A stretch of 48,890 bases of DNA, taken from Mesorhizobium sp. LSJC280B00. Lineage in GTDB: Bacteria > Pseudomonadota > Alphaproteobacteria > Rhizobiales > Rhizobiaceae. A program made the translations under genes and the position numbers. The stretch covers positions 237,773 to 286,662 of the forward strand of contig NZ_AYVL01000002.1 in NCBI RefSeq assembly GCF_000502835.1, written 5' to 3'. Of this stretch, positions 30,617-38,805 are shown one piece after another. Positions within the stretch are counted from its first letter, which is position 1. Every line of letters begins with the position of its first letter. Below the pieces are notes generated by a model. That model was not told the DNA's origin and did no database searches. It saw nothing but the letters and a program-made list of their open reading frames with translations.

Positions 30617-31764
30617 CGCCGGCCGACAAGATCTTGATCGCGCGCACGTCGCTGCTCTGGGACCATCCGTTTTTTGGATCTCTGGCGGTCCAGCTCGATG
30701 TGATCGAAAAGCCCGACCTCGATCCGCCGACAATGGCGACCGACGGCCGACGGCTGTTCTACAAGCCGGAATTCGTGATGAAGCTTTCCAAGCCGGAAAT
30801 GATCTTCGTCATGGCCCACGAGGTGCTGCACAACGCCTTCGAACATCACATCCGCCGGCAGAGCCGCGAGCCTGGGCTGTGGAATATGGCGTGCGACTAC
30901 GCCATCAACGGCGAGCTGGTCGAGGCCAAGCTCACCATGCCCAAGATGGGACTGCTGGACAAACGCTTCACTGGCCTGTCGGCTGAAGAAATCTACCGGA
31001 TCTTGCAGGACGAGGGCGCAAAAGCGCGCGGCGGGGATCCGGGCGGATGCGGCGCCGTCATAGACGGCTGCGGCGCGCACGACGAGGCCGAGATCGCCCA
31101 GCTTCGCGCCGAGATCCAGATGCAGGTGCGCCAGGCAGCCGCGATCGCCAAGGGGATCGGGAAGCTGCCGGGCGGCATCCAACGCCTCGTTGACCGGCTG
31201 ACCACGCCCGTCGTCGACTGGCGCTCGGTGCTGCGGCGTTTCATCGACGGTATTCGGACGAGCGACTATTCCTGGATGCGGCCGAACCGGCGCTTCCTTC
31301 AATCTGGCTTCGTCCTGCCCTCCATGCGAGCGGATGAGGCTATCACTCACCTGGTCGTCGCGATCGACACGTCCGGCAGCATCGACGACAAGGCGCTGGT
31401 CACTTTCGCGAGCGAGGTCAATGGAGCCTTCGGTGACGGAATGATCGACAAGGTGACGGTGATCTATGCCGACGCCGCGGTTGCTCGAGTCGAAGAGTTC
31501 GAAACCGGCGACGAGCTCGACATGCGGCCGGAAGGCGGCGGCGGGACGGCGTTCTCGGATACCTTCCGCTGGATTGCCAAGAACGTCCCGGACGCATCGG
31601 CCATCATCTACTTCACCGATCTCTACGTCTGCGACTTCGGCGACGAGCCATCGTCGCCAGTGCTCTGGGCGGTATACGGCGACAGCCGGGAGATGGACGC
31701 ACTGATCGCCAAAACGCCGTTCGGCGAGGGGATCAAGATAATCACAGAAGGGAGGGTGCCGTGA
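30613..31764 (+). CDS. VWA/DUF2201-type protein with HEVLH motif
   Basis: 383 residues. The N-terminal half is the putative metallopeptidase part, with MAHEVLHNAFEHH (HExxH at 69-73) and the later NMACDYAING block. A linker with EIQMQVRQAAAIAKGIGKL precedes the C-terminal VWA-like domain, which has the MIDAS start DTSGS (252-256) and an FTDLYVCDFG end. MoxR ATPases and such VWA proteins work as pairs in many genomes; here the partner ATPase is 1.3 kb upstream in the same operon. Substrate unknown. Confidence 0.85.
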   Translation: MTPADKILIARTSLLWDHPFFGSLAVQLDVIEKPDLDPPTMATDGRRLFYKPEFVMKLSKPEMIFVMAHEVLHNAFEHHIRRQSREPGLWNMACDYAINGELVEAKLTMPKMGLLDKRFTGLSAEEIYRILQDEGAKARGGDPGGCGAVIDGCGAHDEAEIAQLRAEIQMQVRQAAAIAKGIGKLPGGIQRLVDRLTTPVVDWRSVLRRFIDGIRTSDYSWMRPNRRFLQSGFVLPSMRADEAITHLVVAIDTSGSIDDKALVTFASEVNGAFGDGMIDKVTVIYADAAVARVEEFETGDELDMRPEGGGGTAFSDTFRWIAKNVPDASAIIYFTDLYVCDFGDEPSSPVLWAVYGDSREMDALIAKTPFGEGIKIITEGRVP

Positions 31765-32006
31765 GCGTTGTAGCGTTCTCTCGTTGGCGGTTTTCGCGGG
31801 TCTGCATAATCTGCGAAGAGGGCGAGACTTGCCACTGCACCGACGAGATCAAGGGAAGCTTATGGCTGCTCAACGGTACGAGCGGCATGGTTCAACAATT
31901 CCACGGGGGCAGCTCGTTCTACGGCACTTGGGCCGACGGCCGAACGGGCGCGATGGAGACACTGGACGACTGCAAAGCGGCTGTCGAGAAGGCGGTGTGG
32001 CATTGA
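31761..32006 (+). CDS. Hypothetical 81-aa Cys-containing protein
   Basis: Starts with GTG in a GTGA overlap. CIICEEGETCHC gives four Cys in a short span, possibly binding a metal, followed by a Gly/Trp-rich part (YGTWADGRTGAMETLDDC). No family recognised. Confidence 0.6.
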   Translation: MSVVAFSRWRFSRVCIICEEGETCHCTDEIKGSLWLLNGTSGMVQQFHGGSSFYGTWADGRTGAMETLDDCKAAVEKAVWH

Positions 32007-32269
32007 AATCGCTCATCCTCACCAAGGCCGAGTTCGACGCGCTGGATGAGTATAGCGCGACGCTGCCAACGGGCACCACGCCGGGGAAGCGCTGGAAGCG
32101 CCACGACGGCGCATTCGACCAGGAGTTCATCGCCGGCGGTGGCCGGCCGAAGTGGATGATCGGCGAATTCGGGGAGATCAGCGGGGACGGCAAGACGATC
32201 GCGCTCAACTGGTACATCCCGGTCATCGTGGTGCCGGGGTCCGGAATGCAGTCGGGGAGGGTCGTATGA
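32003..32269 (+). CDS. Hypothetical 88-aa protein
   Basis: TTG 32003 is chosen as the start (TTGA overlap, GAGAAGG 10 bases upstream). GKRWKRHDGAFDQEFIAGGG then RPKWMIGEFGEI and an IALNWYIPVIVVPG strand. The WYIPVIV stretch is hydrophobic but too short for a membrane helix. No function assigned. Confidence 0.6.
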   Translation: MKSLILTKAEFDALDEYSATLPTGTTPGKRWKRHDGAFDQEFIAGGGRPKWMIGEFGEISGDGKTIALNWYIPVIVVPGSGMQSGRVV

Positions 32270-32601
32270 CGGGCGATCGCATCCCTTGCGTTAATCCGCG
32301 CTGCCGCAGAACGGCCGCCCAGGAGAAATTCCCGGATAGCCACGAGATCATCTGCGGCAGGTGCTTCCGGGCGCTGCCTGCGGCGTTCCGCGCCGAGCAC
32401 CGTCGCTGCTGGCGCGAGATCAACAAGTGGGAGCGGAGGATCCTGCGCACCGCCGATCCGCTTAAAGCCCAGCGCATGCGCGACATTTGCAACGAATGGG
32501 TCGACCGCCTTAACGCGGGCTGGATCGAAATACGCCGATCGATCGAACGGCCCGACAAACCCGTCGGGCTCGACGCATTTCTAGAGGAGGTCGGGCTTTG
32601 A
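32266..32601 (+). CDS. Small zinc-finger-like protein, 111 aa
   Basis: CVNPRCRRTA and IICGRCFRALP supply two C-x4-C and C-x2-C pairs, probably one zinc site. The C-terminal half is a helical, basic region (HRRCWREINKWERRILR). Proteins of this kind are frequent in alphaproteobacterial phages; role unknown. ATGA coupling upstream. Confidence 0.65.
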   Translation: MTGDRIPCVNPRCRRTAAQEKFPDSHEIICGRCFRALPAAFRAEHRRCWREINKWERRILRTADPLKAQRMRDICNEWVDRLNAGWIEIRRSIERPDKPVGLDAFLEEVGL

Positions 32602-32819
32602 GCGACGCTTACCGGACTGTCACCGCCCTTGTCCGCCAAGTCCGCGAGAACTCCATCATGGTTGAGGTCGCTAGCCGGCAAGGATGGCAGTCGATCCCGC
32701 GCTCGCTGATTCACGGCGCCGATGAGATCAAGCTGGATCGAATAGACTTCTCAGGCCACGGCCAGGAGCACACATTCAGATTGATGGAATGGAAGGCAGA
32801 GGAGCTTGGGCTCGCATGA
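32598..32819 (+). CDS. Hypothetical 73-aa protein
   Basis: Starts with TTG in a TTGA overlap. TVTALVRQVRENSIMVEVAS then WQSIPRSLIHGAD and FRLMEWKAEELGLA look like a small beta-rich OB-like or SH3-like protein. No family recognised. Confidence 0.6.
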   Translation: MSDAYRTVTALVRQVRENSIMVEVASRQGWQSIPRSLIHGADEIKLDRIDFSGHGQEHTFRLMEWKAEELGLA

Positions 32820-33262
32820 CGCCAATGATCATCCATCGCTACTCGATCCCGCTGGCCGATGTTGTCAAGGCGCTGATCGATGTGGGCGACTGTGAGAAGA
32901 TCGGCGCGGTTCTCGTCGGCGAGAACCTGGTCGTCGACATCATCGCCTCGGCCGGAACCGAGGTCGGCGTGGAAGATGCAGACTTTGGCGAGATCGAGGC
33001 TCCACCACCGGCGCCCGAGCCGCCGCCAAGCCCGCCGGAGCGCAAGGGAGGCCCGCTGGCCCAGAAGGCGGGGATCCTCTGCAACGAGGGCGCGTTCCAA
33101 CTCTGGGCGGAGGTGCGGACGCCCGATGCCGCCAAGGCATTCATCTATCAGCGCTGTGGCGTCGAGTCGCGCATCGACCTGGACCACGAGGAAGAGCCAG
33201 CGGCGAAATTCCGCGAGCTTTGCCTCGAGTATCAGGTCTGGTTGGAGATGCCGGACCAATGA
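32816..33262 (+). CDS. Hypothetical 148-aa protein, conserved-looking C-terminal domain
   Basis: The N-terminal 65 residues are a small helical/beta domain; a Pro-rich linker (EAPPPAPEPPPSPPERKGG) joins it to a C-terminal domain with FQLWAEVRTPDAAKAFIYQR then CGVESRIDLDHEEEPAAKFR. That C-terminal pattern is common in phage proteins next to integrases. Last gene of the long early operon. Confidence 0.65.
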   Translation: MTPMIIHRYSIPLADVVKALIDVGDCEKIGAVLVGENLVVDIIASAGTEVGVEDADFGEIEAPPPAPEPPPSPPERKGGPLAQKAGILCNEGAFQLWAEVRTPDAAKAFIYQRCGVESRIDLDHEEEPAAKFRELCLEYQVWLEMPDQ

Positions 33263-33278
33263 ACGGTGGACATCAGCC

Positions 33279-33584
33279 ATGCCGCTATTGACGCCAGAGG
33301 AGGCCTGCGCGGAACTCGGGATCGGCGAAGACACCTTGCGCGCTATGCGCAAGGCGGGCGAAATCCCGTATATCAACGTCGGGCAGGGGAAGAAGCGCGA
33401 GACGCCGCGGTATGAGCTCGACGATCTCAATGCCTGGAAGGCGAAGAGAAAGAAGGTCGCAGAATGTCCGTCTATAGAAGGCCCGGTTCCAAGGACGGTG
33501 CGTTCTCGTACGACTTCCAGCTCGGCGGTCGCCGATTTTCTGGAAGCACTGAACGCAAAACGAAGCGGGAAGCCGAACAGGTAG
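33279..33584 (+). CDS. Excisionase-like MerR/HTH_17 protein
   Basis: 101 residues. LTPEEACAELGIGEDTLRAM then RKAGEIPYINVGQGKKRETP and RYELDDLNAWKAKRKK form the winged helix-turn-helix of DNA-bending excisionase/MerR-type proteins, like the Xis partners of tyrosine integrases. Its 3' end overlaps the integrase gene by 121 bases. It would control the direction of integrase recombination. Confidence 0.75.
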   Translation: MPLLTPEEACAELGIGEDTLRAMRKAGEIPYINVGQGKKRETPRYELDDLNAWKAKRKKVAECPSIEGPVPRTVRSRTTSSSAVADFLEALNAKRSGKPNR

Positions 33585-34642
33585 AACGCTTGAAGCGCGA
33601 GGAGGCTCGCGCGATCGTGAAGGCCGAAGCGGCACTATTTGCGCCGGATCTGACGCTGCTGAACGCCACGGCGCGATACTGGCAGGAAGTCGGACAGCAT
33701 CACGAGAATGCCTCAAACACTCTTTGGTCGATGGGCTGGCTGAAGGATCACTTCGGCGAATCGATCCTGCTGCAGGAGATCGACGACAGCAAGGTTGCCA
33801 CGATGGTGGCGAAGCGCCGTGGCGAATTCGTCCCTTCGCAGCGCAAGCCTGGTCGCAAATACAAGACGCCGGAGGCCAGAAAGCGGGTCAGCGCCGCCAC
33901 GGTAAACCGCACCGCAACCCAGCCTTTGAGGGAGATCATCTTGCGCGCGGGCGCCCTGTGGGGCGCTCGGACCGCGACCATCGACTGGTCGAAGCACCTT
34001 CTGCCGGAGCCGAAAGAGCGCGTTCGGGAGGCCAGCAGCGGTGAAGAAGCCGCCATCATGGCGGAGCTGGCGCGCGGTTACGACGTCGCTGTGGAGTTCG
34101 CGTTCGTCAACGGCTGTCGGCGGATGGAGATCTTGGGGCTGGAATGGTCTCGGGTCGATTTCTTCGGCCGCCAGTTCACCGTGATCGGGAAGGGCAACAA
34201 GAGCCGGGTCATTCCAATGACCAAGCGGACGTTCGAGATCCTATGGGCGCAGCAGAACTACCACGCCGAGAAGGTGTTCACCTATGTCGCCGCGCGCACG
34301 GTCAAGATGGGCAATCGCGGGCTGATCAAGGGCAACCGCTATCCGCTGACCGAGGCAGGGCTGAAGATCGCCATGCGCCGCGCCGTTCCGAAGGCCGGGG
34401 TGAAGAACTTCCACTTCCACGACACCCGCCACACCGCCGCAACACGCGTGCTGCGCAACAGCAATTTGAAGGTCGTGCAGCAGCTCCTCGGCCACGAGGA
34501 CATCAAGACGACGACCAAATACGCTCACGCGATGATGGACGATGTGTTGAGGGCGATGGAAGCAGCCGGTCCCACGGAAAGTCCCACGGAAACCGCAAAG
34601 ACTGACATCAAAGCTTTGAAAGATATAGGTAAAGCCGGCTGA
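33464..34642 (+). CDS. int: Phage tyrosine recombinase (integrase)
   Basis: 392 residues. The core-binding region occupies ~60-170; the catalytic domain carries R219 (GCRRMEILGL), K246-containing beta-hairpin (GKGNKSRVIP), H319-x-x-R322 (HDTR), H344 (LLGHEDIKTT) and the nucleophile Y353 (TKYAHA). All active-site residues are present. GAAGGTCGCAG before ATG 33464 is a moderate ribosome site. It lies 10 bases from the attachment junction, so it integrates the prophage into the tRNA-Pro gene. Confidence 0.95.
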   Translation: MSVYRRPGSKDGAFSYDFQLGGRRFSGSTERKTKREAEQVERLKREEARAIVKAEAALFAPDLTLLNATARYWQEVGQHHENASNTLWSMGWLKDHFGESILLQEIDDSKVATMVAKRRGEFVPSQRKPGRKYKTPEARKRVSAATVNRTATQPLREIILRAGALWGARTATIDWSKHLLPEPKERVREASSGEEAAIMAELARGYDVAVEFAFVNGCRRMEILGLEWSRVDFFGRQFTVIGKGNKSRVIPMTKRTFEILWAQQNYHAEKVFTYVAARTVKMGNRGLIKGNRYPLTEAGLKIAMRRAVPKAGVKNFHFHDTRHTAATRVLRNSNLKVVQQLLGHEDIKTTTKYAHAMMDDVLRAMEAAGPTESPTETAKTDIKALKDIGKAG

Positions 34643-34691
34643 GAGCAGTTTTCCCCCAGTCAAGTGCGCTACCGGGCTGCGCTACACTCCG
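34643..34691. other. Prophage right attachment junction (attR/attL)
   Basis: Host tRNA sequence ends and prophage sequence begins at 34652/34653. The att core must lie within the tRNA 5' half, at most about 39 bp, and probably includes the anticodon stem-loop. The exact core cannot be set without the other junction. Confidence 0.75.
34653..34691 (-). tRNA. tRNA-Pro(GGG), 5' half cut at the anticodon loop
   Basis: On the minus strand from 34691: acceptor strand CGGAGTG, TA, D-arm GCGC-AGCCCGGTA-GCGC, A26, anticodon stem CTTGA and loop CTGGGGG. The anticodon is GGG. The expected TCAAG stem partner is absent; the sequence turns into prophage DNA (AAAACTGC) immediately after the loop. The gene therefore ends at nucleotide 38 of the tRNA. 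The 3' half should be at the other prophage end, outside the window. Confidence 0.9.
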
Positions 34692-34702
34692 GACCGGTCG
34701 CG

Positions 34703-34731
34703 ATGTATCGTGATAGACCGGGTCCGGTCAA
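34703..34731 (-). promoter_or_regulatory. tRNA-Pro promoter
   Basis: Minus-strand TTGACC (34731-34726), 17-base spacer, ATACAT (34708-34703), with the tRNA 5' end 12 bases downstream. The -35 box overlaps the stop codon of the Wzy-like gene. The promoter is intact although the tRNA gene is cut. Confidence 0.8.
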
Positions 34732-36017
34732 CCGAATTCGGTTGCTGTCCTGCCTGAAGCAACCGCGACGGGGATTGCCGGTCGCTGCGCCGCCCGCAGT
34801 TGCCACTGGTGGCGGTATTCGAGCGCGATGGCACCCCAGATCAAGCCAAGCAGCAGGTAGACATGGCGCCAGTGGTCGATGTCGATGAAGGTGCCGAGCC
34901 CGATATTGCCGATGAAGGCGACGTAGGCGCATAGAAGATAAGGCTGCCACGGCCGGTCGCGCAGCAGAATGCGGAAGCCGGCGGCGATCGTCCAGCACGT
35001 CAGCGTCAGGAACGACACGAAGCCGAGCCAGCCGTAATCCATCAGCATCTTCAGCCAGATGTCGTGCGTGTCCTCGCCGAACATCTTGCCGAAGACGAGC
35101 GGGCCGATGCCGAACGGATGCTCCAGTGCCATCTGAAAGCCGATCGTATAGCGGGCGAAGCGGCCGAGCCGGGCGGTGTCGTAGCTTTGTTCGAGCTGTG
35201 CGCGGTTCGAGAACATCTCGGCGACGCCTGGCAGTTGCAGGATGACGATCATTGCGATGACCAGCAGTCCGACGGCGGCGATGGTCATGACGACGACGCG
35301 CAGCTTGAACTTGCCGCTGGCGCTCTGCAGGAACAAGGCACCGGTCAGCAGGATCGCCGAAACGGCGAACATGCCCCAGGCGCCGCGCGAAAAGGAAAAA
35401 AAGATGCCGGCGGTGATTATCAGCAACGGCATCGCCAATAGCGGCATGCGTGCAACCGAGCCGGTAAGCAGCAGGTAGAGCAGGTAGATGCCGGGCAGCA
35501 CCAGGAACGGACCGAACACGTTCGGGTCCTGGAAGGCGCCGGCGGCACGGTCGTATTTGGTGAAGATCTCCGCTCCTGGAAAGGCATGGAAATAGCCGGC
35601 TATGCCGACCAGCGAAGTCAGCACTGCCGACACCACATAGGCGACGAAGATCACCCGGTAGAGACTGGGCCGGACGGCCGTTACCGAAGCGAAAAAAACC
35701 GCGGTTAAGGCCAGGAACAGCGAGACGGCGAGATAGAGCGGCGTGCCGGCGAGGTCCGACATCTGCGTCATCGAGATCATACCGCCGATGTTCATGATAA
35801 CCAGCAGCACCAGAAGTGGCACCGCCGCGCGCTGTATACGCATGCCGAACAAGGGCCACACCACGATCAGCCCGATCATGTAGAGATCGTACGGCGCGGG
35901 CTCGGCAATGACGAAACCGGACAGGAAAACGCCGAGGAAAACCGCCCCCGACGCAATCAGTGCAATCAGCTTGGCGTTGACCGCCGCAGCCGGCAATTCA
36001 TAGGCCGTCGCGATCAA
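34728..36017 (-). CDS. O-antigen ligase/Wzy-like polymerase
   Basis: 429 residues with at least ten hydrophobic segments. The large loop after the middle contains ARLGRFARYTIGFQMALEHP, FGIGPLVFGKMF and EDTHDIWLKMLMDYG, the pattern of WaaL/Wzy-type proteins. It would join polysaccharide repeat units or attach the chain to its carrier on the periplasmic side. It begins with TTG in a TTGA overlap with the sugar transferase gene upstream. Polymerase or ligase cannot be decided from sequence alone. Confidence 0.8.
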   Translation of the reverse strand: MIATAYELPAAAVNAKLIALIASGAVFLGVFLSGFVIAEPAPYDLYMIGLIVVWPLFGMRIQRAAVPLLVLLVIMNIGGMISMTQMSDLAGTPLYLAVSLFLALTAVFFASVTAVRPSLYRVIFVAYVVSAVLTSLVGIAGYFHAFPGAEIFTKYDRAAGAFQDPNVFGPFLVLPGIYLLYLLLTGSVARMPLLAMPLLIITAGIFFSFSRGAWGMFAVSAILLTGALFLQSASGKFKLRVVVMTIAAVGLLVIAMIVILQLPGVAEMFSNRAQLEQSYDTARLGRFARYTIGFQMALEHPFGIGPLVFGKMFGEDTHDIWLKMLMDYGWLGFVSFLTLTCWTIAAGFRILLRDRPWQPYLLCAYVAFIGNIGLGTFIDIDHWRHVYLLLGLIWGAIALEYRHQWQLRAAQRPAIPVAVASGRTATEFG

Positions 36018-37552
36018 TACGCGTTTTCCGTATTGAGCAGGCGGATCGGCGTCAGGAACAGGATTCTGAGGTCGAACAAGAGCGACCAGTTCTCGATGTA
36101 ATAGAGGTCGTATTCCGTCCGCATGCGAATCTTCTCGTTGGTGTCCATCTCGCCGCGCCAGCCATTGATCTGCGCCCAGCCGGTCACACCGGGTTTGACC
36201 TTGTGGCGGGCGAAATAGCCGTCGACCACTTCATTGTAGAGGAGGTTGTGCGACTGCGCGGCAATGGCGTGCGGGCGCGGCCCGACCAGCGACAGCGAAC
36301 CGAACAGCGAATTGAAGAACTGCGGCAGTTCGTCGATCGAGGTCTTGCGGATGAAGCGGCCGACGCGGGTGACGCGCGGATCGTTCTTGGTCACGGTCTG
36401 CTTCGCCGTCGGGTCCGCCTTGTCGGTATACATCGAACGGAACTTGTAGACGTCGATAATCTCGTTGTTGAAGCCGTGCCGCTTCTGATGGAACAGCACC
36501 GGCCCCTTGCTGTCGAGTTTGATCGCGATTGCGGTCGCCAGCATCACCGGCGAGAACACGATGATGCCGATGATCGAAAAGACAATGTCGAAGGCGCGCT
36601 TGGCGACCGAATCCCAGTCGTTGATCGGCTTGTCGAAGATATCGAGCATCGGCACCGAGCCGATGTAGGAATAGGCGCGCGGCCTGAACTGCAGCGCGTT
36701 CGAATGCGCCGATAGCCGGATGTCGACCGGCAGCACCCACAGCTTCTTCAATAACTGCAGCACGCGCGATTCGGCGGTCAGCGGCAGCGATACGATCAGC
36801 ATGTCGATGCGCGCGATGCGGGCAAATTCGATGAGTTCGGAAATTGTACCGAGCTTGGGATAACCGGCGACAACCGGCGGCGACCGCTTGTCGCCGCGGT
36901 CGTCGAAGATGCCGCAGATGCGGATGTCGTTGTAGGGCTGCCTTTCGACCGAGCGGATCAGTACCTCCGCCGCCTTGCCGCCACCGACGATGACGGCGCG
37001 GCGCTCCATCCGCCCGTCGCGCGCCCAGCGCCGGATCAGCTTCGACATCACCAGGCGGAGACCCAGGATCAACACGAAACCGACGACGAACCACGTGCCG
37101 AAGAGCAGGCGCGAATAGTCTTCCGACATTTTCATGGTGAAGGCGGTGAGCGCCATCAAGGCGAAGGTTCCGGCCCAGACCAGCAGGAGACGGCCGAAAT
37201 TGGCGATCGGCCGCATCAGTGCGACGATCTGGTAGCAGTCGGTGACGTCGAACAGAACGACCGCGAGGAACGAGGTGGCGGCGATCGTCAGTGAGTACTG
37301 CCAGGCAAGATAGTTGAAAAAGCCGACATAATAGAAATAGACGGCAAGACCTGACACCAACAGCAGCGCGAATTCCACCATGCGCAGGACGCCGCTCACC
37401 ATGATCGGCGACATCGTATCGCGCCGGTATTGCGAGGCGACCTGGCGGGCAACATCGGTCATGCCGCCGCCGGCCGTATTGTTCTCGGCAGGGGCGTCGA
37501 ATTTGCGCACCGCGTCTAGCGAAAAACGGCGCGCTGGGTCGATTTCGTTCAT
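36014..37552 (-). CDS. Undecaprenyl-phosphate sugar phosphotransferase
   Basis: 512 residues. The N-terminal half has four or five TM helices and a CoA-binding-like domain (RRAVIVGGGKAAEVLIRSVE); the C-terminal half is the bacterial sugar transferase domain (AFDIVFSIIGIIVFSPVMLA, KFRSMYTDK, RKTSIDELPQFFNSLFGSLS, VGPRPHA). This is the WcaJ/GumD layout, which loads the first sugar phosphate onto undecaprenyl phosphate. It starts exopolysaccharide repeat synthesis and is coupled to the Wzy-like gene. Confidence 0.9.
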   Translation of the reverse strand: MNEIDPARRFSLDAVRKFDAPAENNTAGGGMTDVARQVASQYRRDTMSPIMVSGVLRMVEFALLLVSGLAVYFYYVGFFNYLAWQYSLTIAATSFLAVVLFDVTDCYQIVALMRPIANFGRLLLVWAGTFALMALTAFTMKMSEDYSRLLFGTWFVVGFVLILGLRLVMSKLIRRWARDGRMERRAVIVGGGKAAEVLIRSVERQPYNDIRICGIFDDRGDKRSPPVVAGYPKLGTISELIEFARIARIDMLIVSLPLTAESRVLQLLKKLWVLPVDIRLSAHSNALQFRPRAYSYIGSVPMLDIFDKPINDWDSVAKRAFDIVFSIIGIIVFSPVMLATAIAIKLDSKGPVLFHQKRHGFNNEIIDVYKFRSMYTDKADPTAKQTVTKNDPRVTRVGRFIRKTSIDELPQFFNSLFGSLSLVGPRPHAIAAQSHNLLYNEVVDGYFARHKVKPGVTGWAQINGWRGEMDTNEKIRMRTEYDLYYIENWSLLFDLRILFLTPIRLLNTENAY

Positions 37553-37668
37553 GGGGCGTCCGCAGGTTTCCCTCAGGTGAATAGCAAAAGAGAGCTAAGA
37601 AACCCTTGAAACAACAGATGGCTTTGGAGACGCTTTCACCAGGAGCAGCCCGGTGGAAACCCGTTGCT

Positions 37669-38793
37669 CTATTTTTTGAGCGCGGCGAAATAAGCCTTTT
37701 CGATTTCGGCGGCCATTACATCGGCGCCGAAGCGTGCCTTGAGGTCGGCGAGGCCGGGCATCAGGCCTTTGTAGGTGTCGAGATCGGCCAATGCGGCGCT
37801 TATCTTGTCGCCAAGTTCGCGCGGGTCGGGCCGGATCAGGGCAGGCGAGCCGGTGTCGAAGATTTCCGGTATGCCGCCGACCGCCGTCGCGATGATCGGC
37901 TTGCCGGCGGCGAGCGCTTCCAGAACTATATAGGGCATGGCTTCCGCGCGCGAGGGAACGACGACCAGTTCGGCCAGCGTGAAGGCGAGCCTGGCCGGCA
38001 TCGGCGCCAGGAAGCTGACCTCGAGGCCGAGCTGATTCACCTGGGCGCGATAGCGCGGCAGGTCGTCGCCGTCGCCGACCATCAGCGCTTTCAATGGGCG
38101 GCCGAGCCGTGTCGCGGCTAGCCCCAGCGCATCGATGAAGATGTCCGGGCCTTTGAGGTCTCGCATCATGCCGATATAGAGGAGGTCAACCGCATTGTGC
38201 TCGGTCCGCACCGGCTCGAACTCGGCGGCGCGCAGGCCGTTGTGGACGAGAGCGTTCGGAATGGGCGGCTCGCCGACCTTCCTGCGATAAGTCCGCCGCT
38301 CATAATCGGAAACAAACAGCAGGCAATCGGTGAAGCGAGCCATGAAGCGCTCGAGCGCGAAGAACAGCTTCCCCATGGCGGTGGTCTCGTCATAGTGAAG
38401 CGAGCCGCCATGCGGCGAATAAAGGCGGGCTACGCGAGACCTGGATACCCGCAACAATGAGCCGAACAGACGGGCATAGGCGCCACCTTTGGCGCCATGC
38501 CCGTGCAGCACGTCCGGCCGCAATTCTTTTATGATCCTATAGGTGCGCCGGGCCGAGGCGAGATCGCCTGGCCCGACATGCCGCTGCATCGGGGTGCGGT
38601 GAATGCCGAGCGCCAGGCTGCCTTTCATCTGTTCGAACAGCCGTTCCTCGAAATCGCCGCCCGTCGTCGAATCGCAGACGATGCCGACGGCATGGCCGGC
38701 GGCGACCTGAGCCTCGGTCAGGTCGCGCACATGCCGGAAGATGCCTCCGACCGGTGAGCGAAAGCAGTGGACGATCCTGAGTGTGTCCGCCAC
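37669..38793 (-). CDS. Glycosyltransferase family 4
   Basis: 374 residues. GGIFRHVRDLTEAQVAAGHA (N-terminal fold), YSPHGGSLHYDE, LLYIGMMRDLKGPDIFIDAL and PSRAEAMPYIVLEALAAGKP then IIATAVGGIPEI give a typical GT-B retaining transferase with the E-x7-E-type motif. It adds a sugar to the lipid-linked repeat unit in the cytoplasm. It is 116 bases upstream of the initiating transferase gene, in the same direction. Confidence 0.85.
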   Translation of the reverse strand: MADTLRIVHCFRSPVGGIFRHVRDLTEAQVAAGHAVGIVCDSTTGGDFEERLFEQMKGSLALGIHRTPMQRHVGPGDLASARRTYRIIKELRPDVLHGHGAKGGAYARLFGSLLRVSRSRVARLYSPHGGSLHYDETTAMGKLFFALERFMARFTDCLLFVSDYERRTYRRKVGEPPIPNALVHNGLRAAEFEPVRTEHNAVDLLYIGMMRDLKGPDIFIDALGLAATRLGRPLKALMVGDGDDLPRYRAQVNQLGLEVSFLAPMPARLAFTLAELVVVPSRAEAMPYIVLEALAAGKPIIATAVGGIPEIFDTGSPALIRPDPRELGDKISAALADLDTYKGLMPGLADLKARFGADVMAAEIEKAYFAALKK

Positions 38794-38805
38794 TTTGTCA
38801 GCACA

